In this document: positions 1-6,522 of the stretch, piece after piece | How the letters are laid out: each line of letters starts with the position of its first letter | Position numbering within the stretch: position 1 is the first letter of the stretch | IMG/VR virus record: IMGVR_UViG_3300032241_000194 | Coordinates: 1 to 20,177 of that record | Strand: one strand, 5' to 3' | Length of the DNA: 20,177 bases | DNA from: a virus | Notes under the pieces: model-generated | Told to the model about the DNA's origin: nothing | Database searches by the model: none | Seen by the model: the letters and a program-made list of their open reading frames with translations, nothing else | Position numbers and translations under genes: made by a program

Positions 1-2025
1 GGAGGAACACAGGCCGCATTAACAGCAGTTAATGGAGGTATAATTTACTCAGGTGCATCAGCAATGGCAATCAGTGCTGCTGGATCTGCGGGTAACGTAT
101 TAATTTCAGGTGGTGCAGGTGCACATACTTGGTTAAGCACTGGTTCTCTTTATGTAGGTCGTGCTGTATTAGCTGATAGTGCCACTACTTATTCAGGTAC
201 AGCAGTTAATCCACAGGCACTAACAGCAGGTACTGGTCTATATGGCAGTGCAACTTACAACGGAAGTGCTGCTATAACATTTATTAATAATGGTGTACTA
301 AGTTTTGCAGGTGGTACCACTGGACTAACTCCAGCAGCAGCAACTACTGGATCAATTACTTTGGCTGGTACATTAAACGTAGCCAATGGTGGTACAGGTC
401 TTATATCTCTAACCGCTAATTATATTCCATATGGAAATGGAACTAGTGCATTTCAATCTAGTGCTAATTTACAGTTCAATGGAACAAGTCTTGGATTAGG
501 TGGCAATATTGCTACAAATAGCTTTCAATATACACAGACTGGTGCTGCATTAGGGACTAGTGCAGGTAACCAAACATTATTATCCACATATAATGTTAAT
601 ACAGGCAATCAAGATTATCTTGAAATTACCAATACTCGATATGCTGCAGGATCTACATGGACCACGGCAGGTATGCGTCTTCAACAAAAAGTTGATGCTA
701 CTTGGATGGCCTATATGCAATTCAATACCAGCTTGGCTAACGGTGGTATAGTTTGGGGATCAGGAACAACTACCACTAGTGCAAATAGCATTTCTGCAAG
801 ATTAATATTAGATAGCAGCGGTAATTTATATCCAGCAGCAACAAATACTTACAATTTAGGAATATCGGGTAACGTATGGGCTAACGTATATGCAACAACA
901 TTTAATGGTAACCTTACCGGCAATGTTACGGGAACAGTTAGTGGATCGGCCGGTTCTGTAGCTAATTCATTAACGGCAGGTACTGGTTTAAGCGGTACCG
1001 CATATAACGGATCTGCGCCAGTTACATGGACTAACGCAGGTGTTACAAGTGCTGTAGCTGGTACAGGTATCAGCGTATCTGGTGCAACTGGTGCTGTTAC
1101 AATTAGCAACACAGGTGTAACTACTTTTGCAGGTGGTACAACTGGCCTAACTCCAGCATCGGCCACAAGTGGTGCAATTACTCTAGCTGGTACATTAGCT
1201 ACAGCTAACGGAGGTACTAACCAAACCTCTTGGACTGCTAACGGTATTGTATATGCATCAAATGCTACTACCCTAGCTAATGGTAGTGTACTAACTTTTA
1301 ACGGCGCGTTACTTGGAGTTACTCAGGCCTCCGCCGGAAACGCTGCTTTACTCCAATTACAAAATACTAGTAACGGTAGTAATTTAACTGTAGATAGTGC
1401 AGCTAGTGCAGGCAGTTATCTTTCAAATGCTACTGCAGGCGATACAATTATAAGAACCGAATCTAACTCTTTAGGTTTAGGAGGCTCAGTAGGATTAAAA
1501 TTTGGTACTGCGGCTACATCACTTGGTAGTTGGGTGCCAGGTACTGCTGGGTTAAGCATACTTACTACGGCTACTATATCTTTAGGAGTAAACGTTGGTA
1601 CTGCATCTGGTGCTACAACCGGACAGATCAACGCATCCAACGAAATCACAGCATACTCTTCGGACCGTAGATTAAAAACTAATATAAGACCTATTGACAA
1701 TGCTGTTACCAAAGTGTTATCATTACAAGGAATAATTTATAATTGGAATGATATTGCAGCACAATATGGATTCAGCACTTCACAAAATCTTGTAGGATTA
1801 TTTGCACAGGATGTTGAAGCGGTTTTACCAGAAGCTGTAAGACCCGCACCATTTGATAATGATGGCGAAGGTGGCAGTAAATCGGGAGAACATTATAAAA
1901 CCATTCAGTACGAAAAATTGGTACCGTTACTAATCGAAGCAATCAAAGATCAACAGACACAAATTGCTCAACTTCAAGCCACTGTTACTAACCTGGTCAA
2001 TAAATACCAGGCAACAGGAGAATAA
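1..2025 (+). CDS. Long tail fibre protein with C-terminal S74 chaperone domain (5' end outside window)
   Basis: The frame is open from base 1, so the first in-window ATG (64) is probably internal and the gene is cut by the window edge. Most of the visible protein is Gly/Ala/Ser/Thr-rich fibre sequence with repeated LTAGTG and GGTTGLTP motifs; a 24-codon block at 304-375 recurs at 1126-1197. The C-terminal ~120 residues match the peptidase S74 intramolecular chaperone domain: a SDRRLK motif at 1660-1677 gives the Ser and, five residues on, the Lys of the self-cleavage dyad, followed by GLFAQDVEAVLPEAV and a terminal coiled-coil (KLVPLLIEAIKDQQTQIAQL). In known S74 fibres this domain trimerises the shaft and is then cleaved off just before the Ser. 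The product should be a trimeric host-recognition fibre. The next gene starts 3 nt after the stop codon. Confidence 0.9.
   Translation, partial: GGTQAALTAVNGGIIYSGASAMAISAAGSAGNVLISGGAGAHTWLSTGSLYVGRAVLADSATTYSGTAVNPQALTAGTGLYGSATYNGSAAITFINNGVLSFAGGTTGLTPAAATTGSITLAGTLNVANGGTGLISLTANYIPYGNGTSAFQSSANLQFNGTSLGLGGNIATNSFQYTQTGAALGTSAGNQTLLSTYNVNTGNQDYLEITNTRYAAGSTWTTAGMRLQQKVDATWMAYMQFNTSLANGGIVWGSGTTTTSANSISARLILDSSGNLYPAATNTYNLGISGNVWANVYATTFNGNLTGNVTGTVSGSAGSVANSLTAGTGLSGTAYNGSAPVTWTNAGVTSAVAGTGISVSGATGAVTISNTGVTTFAGGTTGLTPASATSGAITLAGTLATANGGTNQTSWTANGIVYASNATTLANGSVLTFNGALLGVTQASAGNAALLQLQNTSNGSNLTVDSAASAGSYLSNATAGDTIIRTESNSLGLGGSVGLKFGTAATSLGSWVPGTAGLSILTTATISLGVNVGTASGATTGQINASNEITAYSSDRRLKTNIRPIDNAVTKVLSLQGIIYNWNDIAAQYGFSTSQNLVGLFAQDVEAVLPEAVRPAPFDNDGEGGSKSGEHYKTIQYEKLVPLLIEAIKDQQTQIAQLQATVTNLVNKYQATGE
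1999..2006 (+). promoter_or_regulatory. Possible late promoter AATAAATA before the glycine-rich gene
   Basis: AATAAATA lies in the last codons of the fibre gene, 22 nt before the ATG at 2029. An AGGAG Shine-Dalgarno sequence (2016-2020) lies between them, 8 nt from the start. The predicted mRNA would have a leader of about 17 nt. The motif also simply encodes Asn-Lys-Tyr, so it may be chance. Confidence 0.3.
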
Positions 2026-2028
2026 ACC

Positions 2029-2262
2029 ATGGCAGTTTTACCAGCCACTGGCCAGGCAATTGCAATGGGTGCGGTATATGTTGCAGCCGGTGGTGGCGGA
2101 TTTGCTGGTACAGCTACTCGCGCACAGTTAGCCGGTCTTAATATTAAGCTCAGTGCTACATTAGGTGTAAGTTATGGTGGTAAAACATTAGGCACAACAA
2201 TTAGTTTCTCGTCAACATTTGGCGGAAAAACAGTTCCATATACTTATTACGGTAATTTATAA
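2029..2262 (+). CDS. Small glycine-rich fibre-associated structural protein (77 aa)
   Basis: A 77-residue protein with a Gly run (residues about 21-24) and a C-terminal half made of short Gly/Ser/Thr beta-type segments; YGGKT and FGGKT form an imperfect repeat. The SFSSTFGGKT stretch resembles the short Ser-Gly-Lys motifs I recall from small virion proteins next to fibre genes in T4-like phages, which is a weak match from memory. A clear AGGAG sits 8 nt before the ATG, and the gene follows the fibre stop by 3 nt, so it is translated with the fibre. It may be a fibre-tip or fibre-attachment protein, by analogy with the glycine-rich gp38 adhesins encoded after fibre genes in T2-type phages, though no homology to gp38 is claimed. 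There is no signal peptide or catalytic motif. Confidence 0.75.
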   Translation: MAVLPATGQAIAMGAVYVAAGGGGFAGTATRAQLAGLNIKLSATLGVSYGGKTLGTTISFSSTFGGKTVPYTYYGNL

Positions 2263-2263
2263 T

Positions 2264-2740
2264 ATGAAAAAATCAAAAGTTAATTTAGATAAAATTTTAA
2301 AACAAGCAAATCTAGGCCCCAGTCGTTGGGAATTAGATAATATTACTTGGAACGATCGTGCTTCTAACCCTACTACTTTAAAAGAATTCTTAAAAAGAAT
2401 TTCAGAATTAAAATCTCTAACTAAACCTACTTCAGAACAAAAATCAGAATTAACTATATTGTTAGAATTAGCCGATGAACTAGATGAAGAAGATTGCATG
2501 GAATTATTATCCAACGAAGACGAAGTTGTAAAACATAATTTTATCGAAACCATAGCACGACATAGTGCATTAGAAGTATTGACGAATAATCGAGTTAGTT
2601 ATGAGACTATGAATACCATGTGTAAACTAAGTCCTAACGATTTTATTCTCGCATCCAAACGTACACAAGATTTAATTAATTCCATTCGAGAATTGGTTAT
2701 ACAAGGCGAAACATTAAGTTCAGACGTAGCTGGTGCATGA
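2264..2740 (+). CDS. Unknown 158-aa protein of the fibre cluster
   Basis: I do not recognise the family. The protein starts MKKSKVNLDKIL, is predicted to be mostly helical, and has an acidic centre (ELADELDEEDCMELL, about residues 68-82). It has no membrane segment or obvious catalytic motif. I chose the ATG at 2264, 1 nt after the preceding stop codon, over an in-frame ATG at 2219 that would overlap the glycine-rich gene by 44 nt and has no ribosome binding site. Its stop codon overlaps the glycosyltransferase start (ATGA), so it is translationally coupled on both sides. Its place between fibre and glycosyltransferase genes suggests a role in fibre assembly or modification, for example as a chaperone, but nothing in the sequence proves this. 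Confidence 0.75.
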   Translation: MKKSKVNLDKILKQANLGPSRWELDNITWNDRASNPTTLKEFLKRISELKSLTKPTSEQKSELTILLELADELDEEDCMELLSNEDEVVKHNFIETIARHSALEVLTNNRVSYETMNTMCKLSPNDFILASKRTQDLINSIRELVIQGETLSSDVAGA

Positions 2741-3405
2741 AAAAAGAATCTGTCTTCTCCTCTAGTCAGTGGAGCCTTAAGAAAAGTAAGTTAGCCGTTT
2801 TAGTTCCATGTAGAGATATGCTACATTCGGCATTTGCTATGTGTTTGACCGAATTAGTCAAACTCAATACTATGAATAACATCGATACTCATGTTGTCAT
2901 GGATGCCAGTACAGTATTACTAACACAACGAGCTAGATTAGCAAATGAAGCACAGAAAATCGGAGCCGAATATATGCTTTGGTTGGATAGTGATATGGTA
3001 TTCCCCGCCACCACTGCTATGCGTCTAATGGCTCATAAAGAATCTGTGGTAGCAGCAAACTATGTTCGTAGACAATTACCTGCTAAAGGTGTTGCTTATG
3101 AAAAGATCGGAGACTGGATAAATCCTTTACCATTTGAATCCCAAAATGAACTAGTTCCAGTAGAAGGTATTGGTATGGGTTGTATGCTGGTCAAGACTAG
3201 CATACTAAAAGAAATTCCCAAACCTTGGTTTGAATTTCATTGGACCGAAGAAAGCAATGACCATCTAGGTGAGGACATGGACTTTTGCATAAAATTGAAA
3301 AAGGCCGGATACACTGTTAAAGTGGATACTAACCTAAGTATGGAACTACGACACATGGGAACATGGGCCTTTGGCCCCGATTTAATTAAATTAAATCAAG
3401 TCTAG
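2737..3405 (+). CDS. GT-A fold glycosyltransferase-like protein (222 aa)
   Basis: The protein resembles family 2-type glycosyltransferases, which move a sugar from a nucleotide-sugar donor. Visible features are an N-terminal beta strand LAVLVPCRD (residues 19-27), a hydrophobic strand ending in the metal-binding DXD motif LDSD (D84, D86), a GIGMGCMLV strand (about 145-152), an acidic GEDMDFC motif (E179, D180, D182), and a late His (H206) in RHMG. This is the usual GT-A order, and the length suits a minimal catalytic domain without membrane anchor. The start overlaps the previous stop (ATGA), which ties it to the fibre cluster. Its acceptor could be fibre, capsid or host surface glycan, and the sequence does not decide. 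The last 15 bases overlap the 3' end of the opposing Nudix gene. Confidence 0.75.
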   Translation: MKKESVFSSSQWSLKKSKLAVLVPCRDMLHSAFAMCLTELVKLNTMNNIDTHVVMDASTVLLTQRARLANEAQKIGAEYMLWLDSDMVFPATTAMRLMAHKESVVAANYVRRQLPAKGVAYEKIGDWINPLPFESQNELVPVEGIGMGCMLVKTSILKEIPKPWFEFHWTEESNDHLGEDMDFCIKLKKAGYTVKVDTNLSMELRHMGTWAFGPDLIKLNQV

Positions 3406-3831
3406 TAATAATTCTAATTTTGTTTTAATAATTTTATTATTGAGACTGGTCTTTACAGCCTGGTGTAATGGTTTGGGCCATTTATTAAAATCTACCCAAG
3501 CATATCCTTGATGCTCGGCATTTAGTGTAGGAATAAATTCTTTTTCCACAATTAATACATAGGTATTATAGTAAAAATTCTGATCATTGCTAATGAATAA
3601 TTCTAACGGCACTACTTTTTTAATTTTAGGTGTTATTCCAACTTCTTCAGAAATTTCTCTATTAAGTGCATCAAACGCAGTTAAATCCGCAGGTTCTTTC
3701 TTTCCACCGACTAGTCCCCAAGTGCCCGCAGTTTTTCCTTGTGTTCTTAACAACAATAAAAATCTTTTAGTGTCTCGAGATAAGAATAATCCACCACTAC
3801 AAATAATTTGATTTACAGAACTATTGACCAT
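3391..3831 (-). CDS. Nudix hydrolase (146 aa)
   Basis: Nudix enzymes cleave nucleoside diphosphates linked to another group, such as oxidised dNTPs, ADP-ribose or Ap4A. The family signature is visible at residues 42-66: GGKKEP, then REISEEVGI, which matches REUxEExGU exactly. The front half is atypical: the usual first Glu is Asp (D49) and the loop before the Arg has one extra residue. The total length is normal for a single-domain Nudix protein. The substrate cannot be told from sequence. The start lies inside the end of gp15 (19-nt overlap) and has only a weak Shine-Dalgarno, so translation is probably coupled to gp15. It is the last gene of the minus-strand gp14-gp15 operon and ends in a 15-bp overlap with the glycosyltransferase gene. 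Confidence 0.85.
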   Translation of the reverse strand: MVNSSVNQIICSGGLFLSRDTKRFLLLLRTQGKTAGTWGLVGGKKEPADLTAFDALNREISEEVGITPKIKKVVPLELFISNDQNFYYNTYVLIVEKEFIPTLNAEHQGYAWVDFNKWPKPLHQAVKTSLNNKIIKTKLELLLDLI

Positions 3832-5213
3832 AACTGCTTAGAATATATGCCTTCAAAACTCTTGCTCCATTCTGTGCCGTCCCACATATACTGTATTCCA
3901 GTATATGTATTAGTTATGTAAGTAGTGGGTTGTGATATTTGAGAATCGAATACTATGCTCCAATGCGCTCCGTCCCATTGTATAATGTCATTGGCATATG
4001 CCTGGAAATCGGTATCATCATGATTTTTCCAAGCTCGTGGACCACTATATCCAGGAGTTCCGAATTCAGGAACCACATTGATGTTTTCTAAAATTAAATA
4101 TCTAGATCCCGGAGAGATTACATTTTTAGGATCGAATGTTTCGGGATTAATAATAGCGTCTACTGTTCCTCTTCCTTGAATAATAGTATTACTGGGAATT
4201 GTATCCGGATCAAAATTTAATAACATTCGACTATTATCGTTAGCATCTAAACTAATATATGCAACAATAAAAGTTCCGTCGGGTTTTTGTAATCTTAATT
4301 GACTAAGTCCAGCACGGAATTGTCCGGGATATAAATCTAATAACTGCAACCAATCAACAGTTCCTGGTGGCATAGTAGTATCATTAGCATCTTTGTTTAT
4401 GCTATTAGATAATAAACTGGCAACATTGTTTAGAACTAATAATTCAAAATCTCCGGGAGTAACTACGGTAGTGAACAAAGGTTGTCCTAATCCGGGATAT
4501 ACTGCCGCGGGATCATTATAATCTGTAATAATAACACCCTGCTCATCACTAAAAGCGTTGGCAATAATTTTTGTAATAATACCTAATCGTTTAACCTTAG
4601 CAGGAGGAGTAATCCATACCGGTGTGAAGAATGTTAAATTCATAATATCGATATCTTGTTCAACACCTTGCGGAATTGATCTACTACTCCAAGTGATAGA
4701 TTCTTGCTGTAAAATTGTTAAACTAGTCCAGTCGAGATAGTTATCGGTAGTTTGTAATTCTAAACTGGGAGTAAACAAATAGGCCAATTGTTCCCATATT
4801 TGCAATTTTTGATCAGTATTGGTAGTCCATATATCCGCAGCAAATGTTAATTTATAAGGTGCAGGCATAATACGTTCTACAGTATATCCTAACCCTTGAG
4901 AATTTAAATATTGTCCAGATTCCTCATCGAATGCTCTTTCTCGAATTTGTACCTTGTCGACAAAAGTAGGATCTTGCAATCTTGTTTGATCAAATTCTAT
5001 ATTTTTAATATAGCAAGCAATAAATGGAGCAGTAGGAACGACATTTTCCGAATTCTTTTTCAATGCCGCCGAGGCTTGACGGTTAGGATCTCCATACATA
5101 ACTGGAACTTGGTGTAATTTACCCATTCCATCTTTATAAGAAAAATTACTCATTACTCTTATGTATTGAGTAAGATATCTTCTAATTTGACCATCATAGA
5201 ACCATTGTGACAT
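3813..5213 (-). CDS. gp15: Tail sheath stabiliser and completion protein, gp15-like (466 aa)
   Basis: T4 gp15 forms the ring that caps the finished sheath and tube and joins the tail to the neck. The first ~215 residues follow the T4-like pattern: WFYDGQIRRY at the N-terminus, HQVPVMYGD (35-42), APFIACYIKNIEF (62-74), ERIMPAPYKL (113-122), DIWTTNTDQKLQIWEQL (127-143) and PVWITPPAKVK (198-208). T4 gp15 has 272 residues, so this protein carries about 190-250 extra C-terminal residues, ending in two WDG-x-x-W modules (413-418 and 444-449). I associate this long form with cyanophage-type T4-like viruses. The ATG lies 1 nt after the gp14 stop codon, so translation is coupled, and the end overlaps the Nudix start. 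Confidence 0.85.
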   Translation of the reverse strand: MSQWFYDGQIRRYLTQYIRVMSNFSYKDGMGKLHQVPVMYGDPNRQASAALKKNSENVVPTAPFIACYIKNIEFDQTRLQDPTFVDKVQIRERAFDEESGQYLNSQGLGYTVERIMPAPYKLTFAADIWTTNTDQKLQIWEQLAYLFTPSLELQTTDNYLDWTSLTILQQESITWSSRSIPQGVEQDIDIMNLTFFTPVWITPPAKVKRLGIITKIIANAFSDEQGVIITDYNDPAAVYPGLGQPLFTTVVTPGDFELLVLNNVASLLSNSINKDANDTTMPPGTVDWLQLLDLYPGQFRAGLSQLRLQKPDGTFIVAYISLDANDNSRMLLNFDPDTIPSNTIIQGRGTVDAIINPETFDPKNVISPGSRYLILENINVVPEFGTPGYSGPRAWKNHDDTDFQAYANDIIQWDGAHWSIVFDSQISQPTTYITNTYTGIQYMWDGTEWSKSFEGIYSKQLWSIVL

Positions 5214-5214
5214 T

Positions 5215-6423
5215 TTAATTATCCGCCCGAGGTTTTAATGCTTGACTTAATGCCTGTCTCTCTTCGACAACTTTTCCGTTAATGGTTGCAGTATTAGTAT
5301 TGTTAATAAACCCTGATTTTTGAGTTTGTCGAACTGGTTTACCAGCAAATACCCCACTAGCAACATCTTGTTGACCAAATTGATTCATGGTCATCTGAAC
5401 ATTTTTTTCATATAAATTCCAGACATTACCATCGAATCTATATAATGCATTAGGCATATAATCAGTACGAAGATAAAATGCACCTGTTGCTGGATTGACA
5501 GTAAAAGTTATTCCCGAATCAAACGGAGCAGCATTAGGTGGAACACCATCTCCTGTCAAATAACCAATATATAAATTTTTTGTAGGAGTATGTAACACTA
5601 CACTAGCATCTAACACTGCTTGTTCTGTGCTAGCATCATCCATCATGCCGCTGGCATCAGCCACATCGACCAATCCTGATTCTACAGTAGGAATAATATA
5701 AAAACTTCTAGTATTATATCCGCTGACAGGAGCATCTAGCATGGCCTGTTCAACAATTTGATCATTAATGGCTATAGACTGATTATAAGTACTCATTAAA
5801 TCACGCAGTGTGCTTCCATCTTGATTTCCTGCATCTGCGTTAAAGATTTGGCTAAATTCTTGACTGTCTACTAATGGTACACATTTAGCTCTTAATAAAT
5901 GAGGATACCAAGTTTGGCTAAATCCTGACGTAGGACGACTAACATCCTGCACCACATAAAATCTTTTTAATGCTACTAAATTATTATCTAATGCGTATTC
6001 GTCTTTTAAATGCGGTAATTCTATAACATCGCCGGGCATTATTTTTCTTTGTAATAGTTCAACAGTACTGCGCAGATGAAAATGCATTAGAACTGTATCA
6101 TTTTGCAGGAATAATCCAAATTGACTTAGATTAAAATCTAAATCCTGCATTTGATAAATTCCTCGAATAGCATAAACATCGGGACTGTAATTTCTATCTC
6201 TATTTTCCATGAATAACACATCTTGTATACCTAATTCAGGAACTGAATTATTGCTATTATTTGGAGTAGTAGGTGAAGAAGTGCCATCTTCTGGAGTTAC
6301 AGACCCTAAAAATTTGTGTATAAACACATCTGTGCCGCCCACTTGAAATTCTTCATTAATAGTGCGATCTAAAAACTTAAAATCGGCACCTTTTTCTGGT
6401 TTATACATAGATAGTCTTGGCAT
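5215..6423 (-). CDS. gp14: Neck protein gp14-like (402 aa)
   Basis: gp14 works with gp13 in the neck below the portal, where it makes the head competent to accept a tail. The sequence resembles the gp14 form of marine T4-like phages: YKPEKGADFKFLDRTI near the N-terminus, VGGTDVFIHKFLG (28-40), ENRDRNY (73-79), LSQFGLFLQND (99-109), GDVIELPHLKDEY (131-143), GFSQTWYPHLLRAKC (167-181) and PLVDSQEF (183-190), ending in ERQALSQALKPRADN. It is much longer than T4 gp14 (256 aa). An FDG-x-x-W module (330-335) lies in the C-terminal part. It is the first gene of a minus-strand operon with gp15. The start codon is 7 nt from a late promoter motif and lacks a Shine-Dalgarno. A second in-frame ATG five codons later is possible. 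Confidence 0.85.
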   Translation of the reverse strand: MPRLSMYKPEKGADFKFLDRTINEEFQVGGTDVFIHKFLGSVTPEDGTSSPTTPNNSNNSVPELGIQDVLFMENRDRNYSPDVYAIRGIYQMQDLDFNLSQFGLFLQNDTVLMHFHLRSTVELLQRKIMPGDVIELPHLKDEYALDNNLVALKRFYVVQDVSRPTSGFSQTWYPHLLRAKCVPLVDSQEFSQIFNADAGNQDGSTLRDLMSTYNQSIAINDQIVEQAMLDAPVSGYNTRSFYIIPTVESGLVDVADASGMMDDASTEQAVLDASVVLHTPTKNLYIGYLTGDGVPPNAAPFDSGITFTVNPATGAFYLRTDYMPNALYRFDGNVWNLYEKNVQMTMNQFGQQDVASGVFAGKPVRQTQKSGFINNTNTATINGKVVEERQALSQALKPRADN

Positions 6424-6430
6424 AGTATTG

Positions 6431-6438
6431 TATTTATT
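6431..6438 (-). promoter_or_regulatory. Late promoter AATAAATA of the gp14 operon
   Basis: Read on the minus strand, AATAAATA ends 7 nt before the gp14 ATG. In T4 the TATAAATA motif spans about -13 to -6, which places transcription start only 2 nt before the start codon. No Shine-Dalgarno is present. It forms a divergent promoter region with the fibre promoter at 6480. Confidence 0.6.
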
Positions 6439-6479
6439 GAACTATTGTTCGACGCAGGATGCAAGTTAAACAAATACGG

Positions 6480-6486
6480 CTAAATA
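6480..6486 (+). promoter_or_regulatory. Late promoter CTAAATA of the collagen-like fibre
   Basis: CTAAATA lies 36 nt before the fibre ATG at 6523. The predicted mRNA would have a leader of about 30 nt containing the AGGA Shine-Dalgarno. The motif is in the short non-coding gap (6424-6522) between the divergent gp14 and fibre genes, where a promoter is needed. Confidence 0.55.
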
Positions 6487-6512
6487 TTGATACGATTACC
6501 AAATAACACTCT

Positions 6513-6516
6513 AGGA
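6513..6516 (+). promoter_or_regulatory. Ribosome binding site deciding the fibre start
   Basis: AGGA is placed 6 nt before the ATG at 6523. It supports that start over an in-frame TTG at 6487, which would lie at or before the predicted transcription start and has no ribosome binding site. Confidence 0.65.
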
Positions 6517-6522
6517 AAATCT

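Noticed and set aside
849-1712. Long open frames on the minus strand under the fibre gene
   Set aside because: They mirror the repetitive Gly/Ala/Thr codons of the fibre, have low-complexity Pro/Val/Ala translations and no start signals.
1-2262. Diversity-generating retroelement variable region next to the fibre
   Set aside because: No reverse transcriptase, template repeat or near-identical copy with adenine-biased differences is visible in the window.
2219-2263. Upstream ATG for the 158-aa protein
   Set aside because: It overlaps the glycine-rich gene by 44 nt without a ribosome binding site; the ATG at 2264 sits 1 nt after the preceding stop.
6487-6522. TTG start that would add 12 residues to the collagen-like fibre
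   Set aside because: It overlaps the late promoter region and lacks a ribosome binding site; the ATG at 6523 has AGGA at 6 nt.
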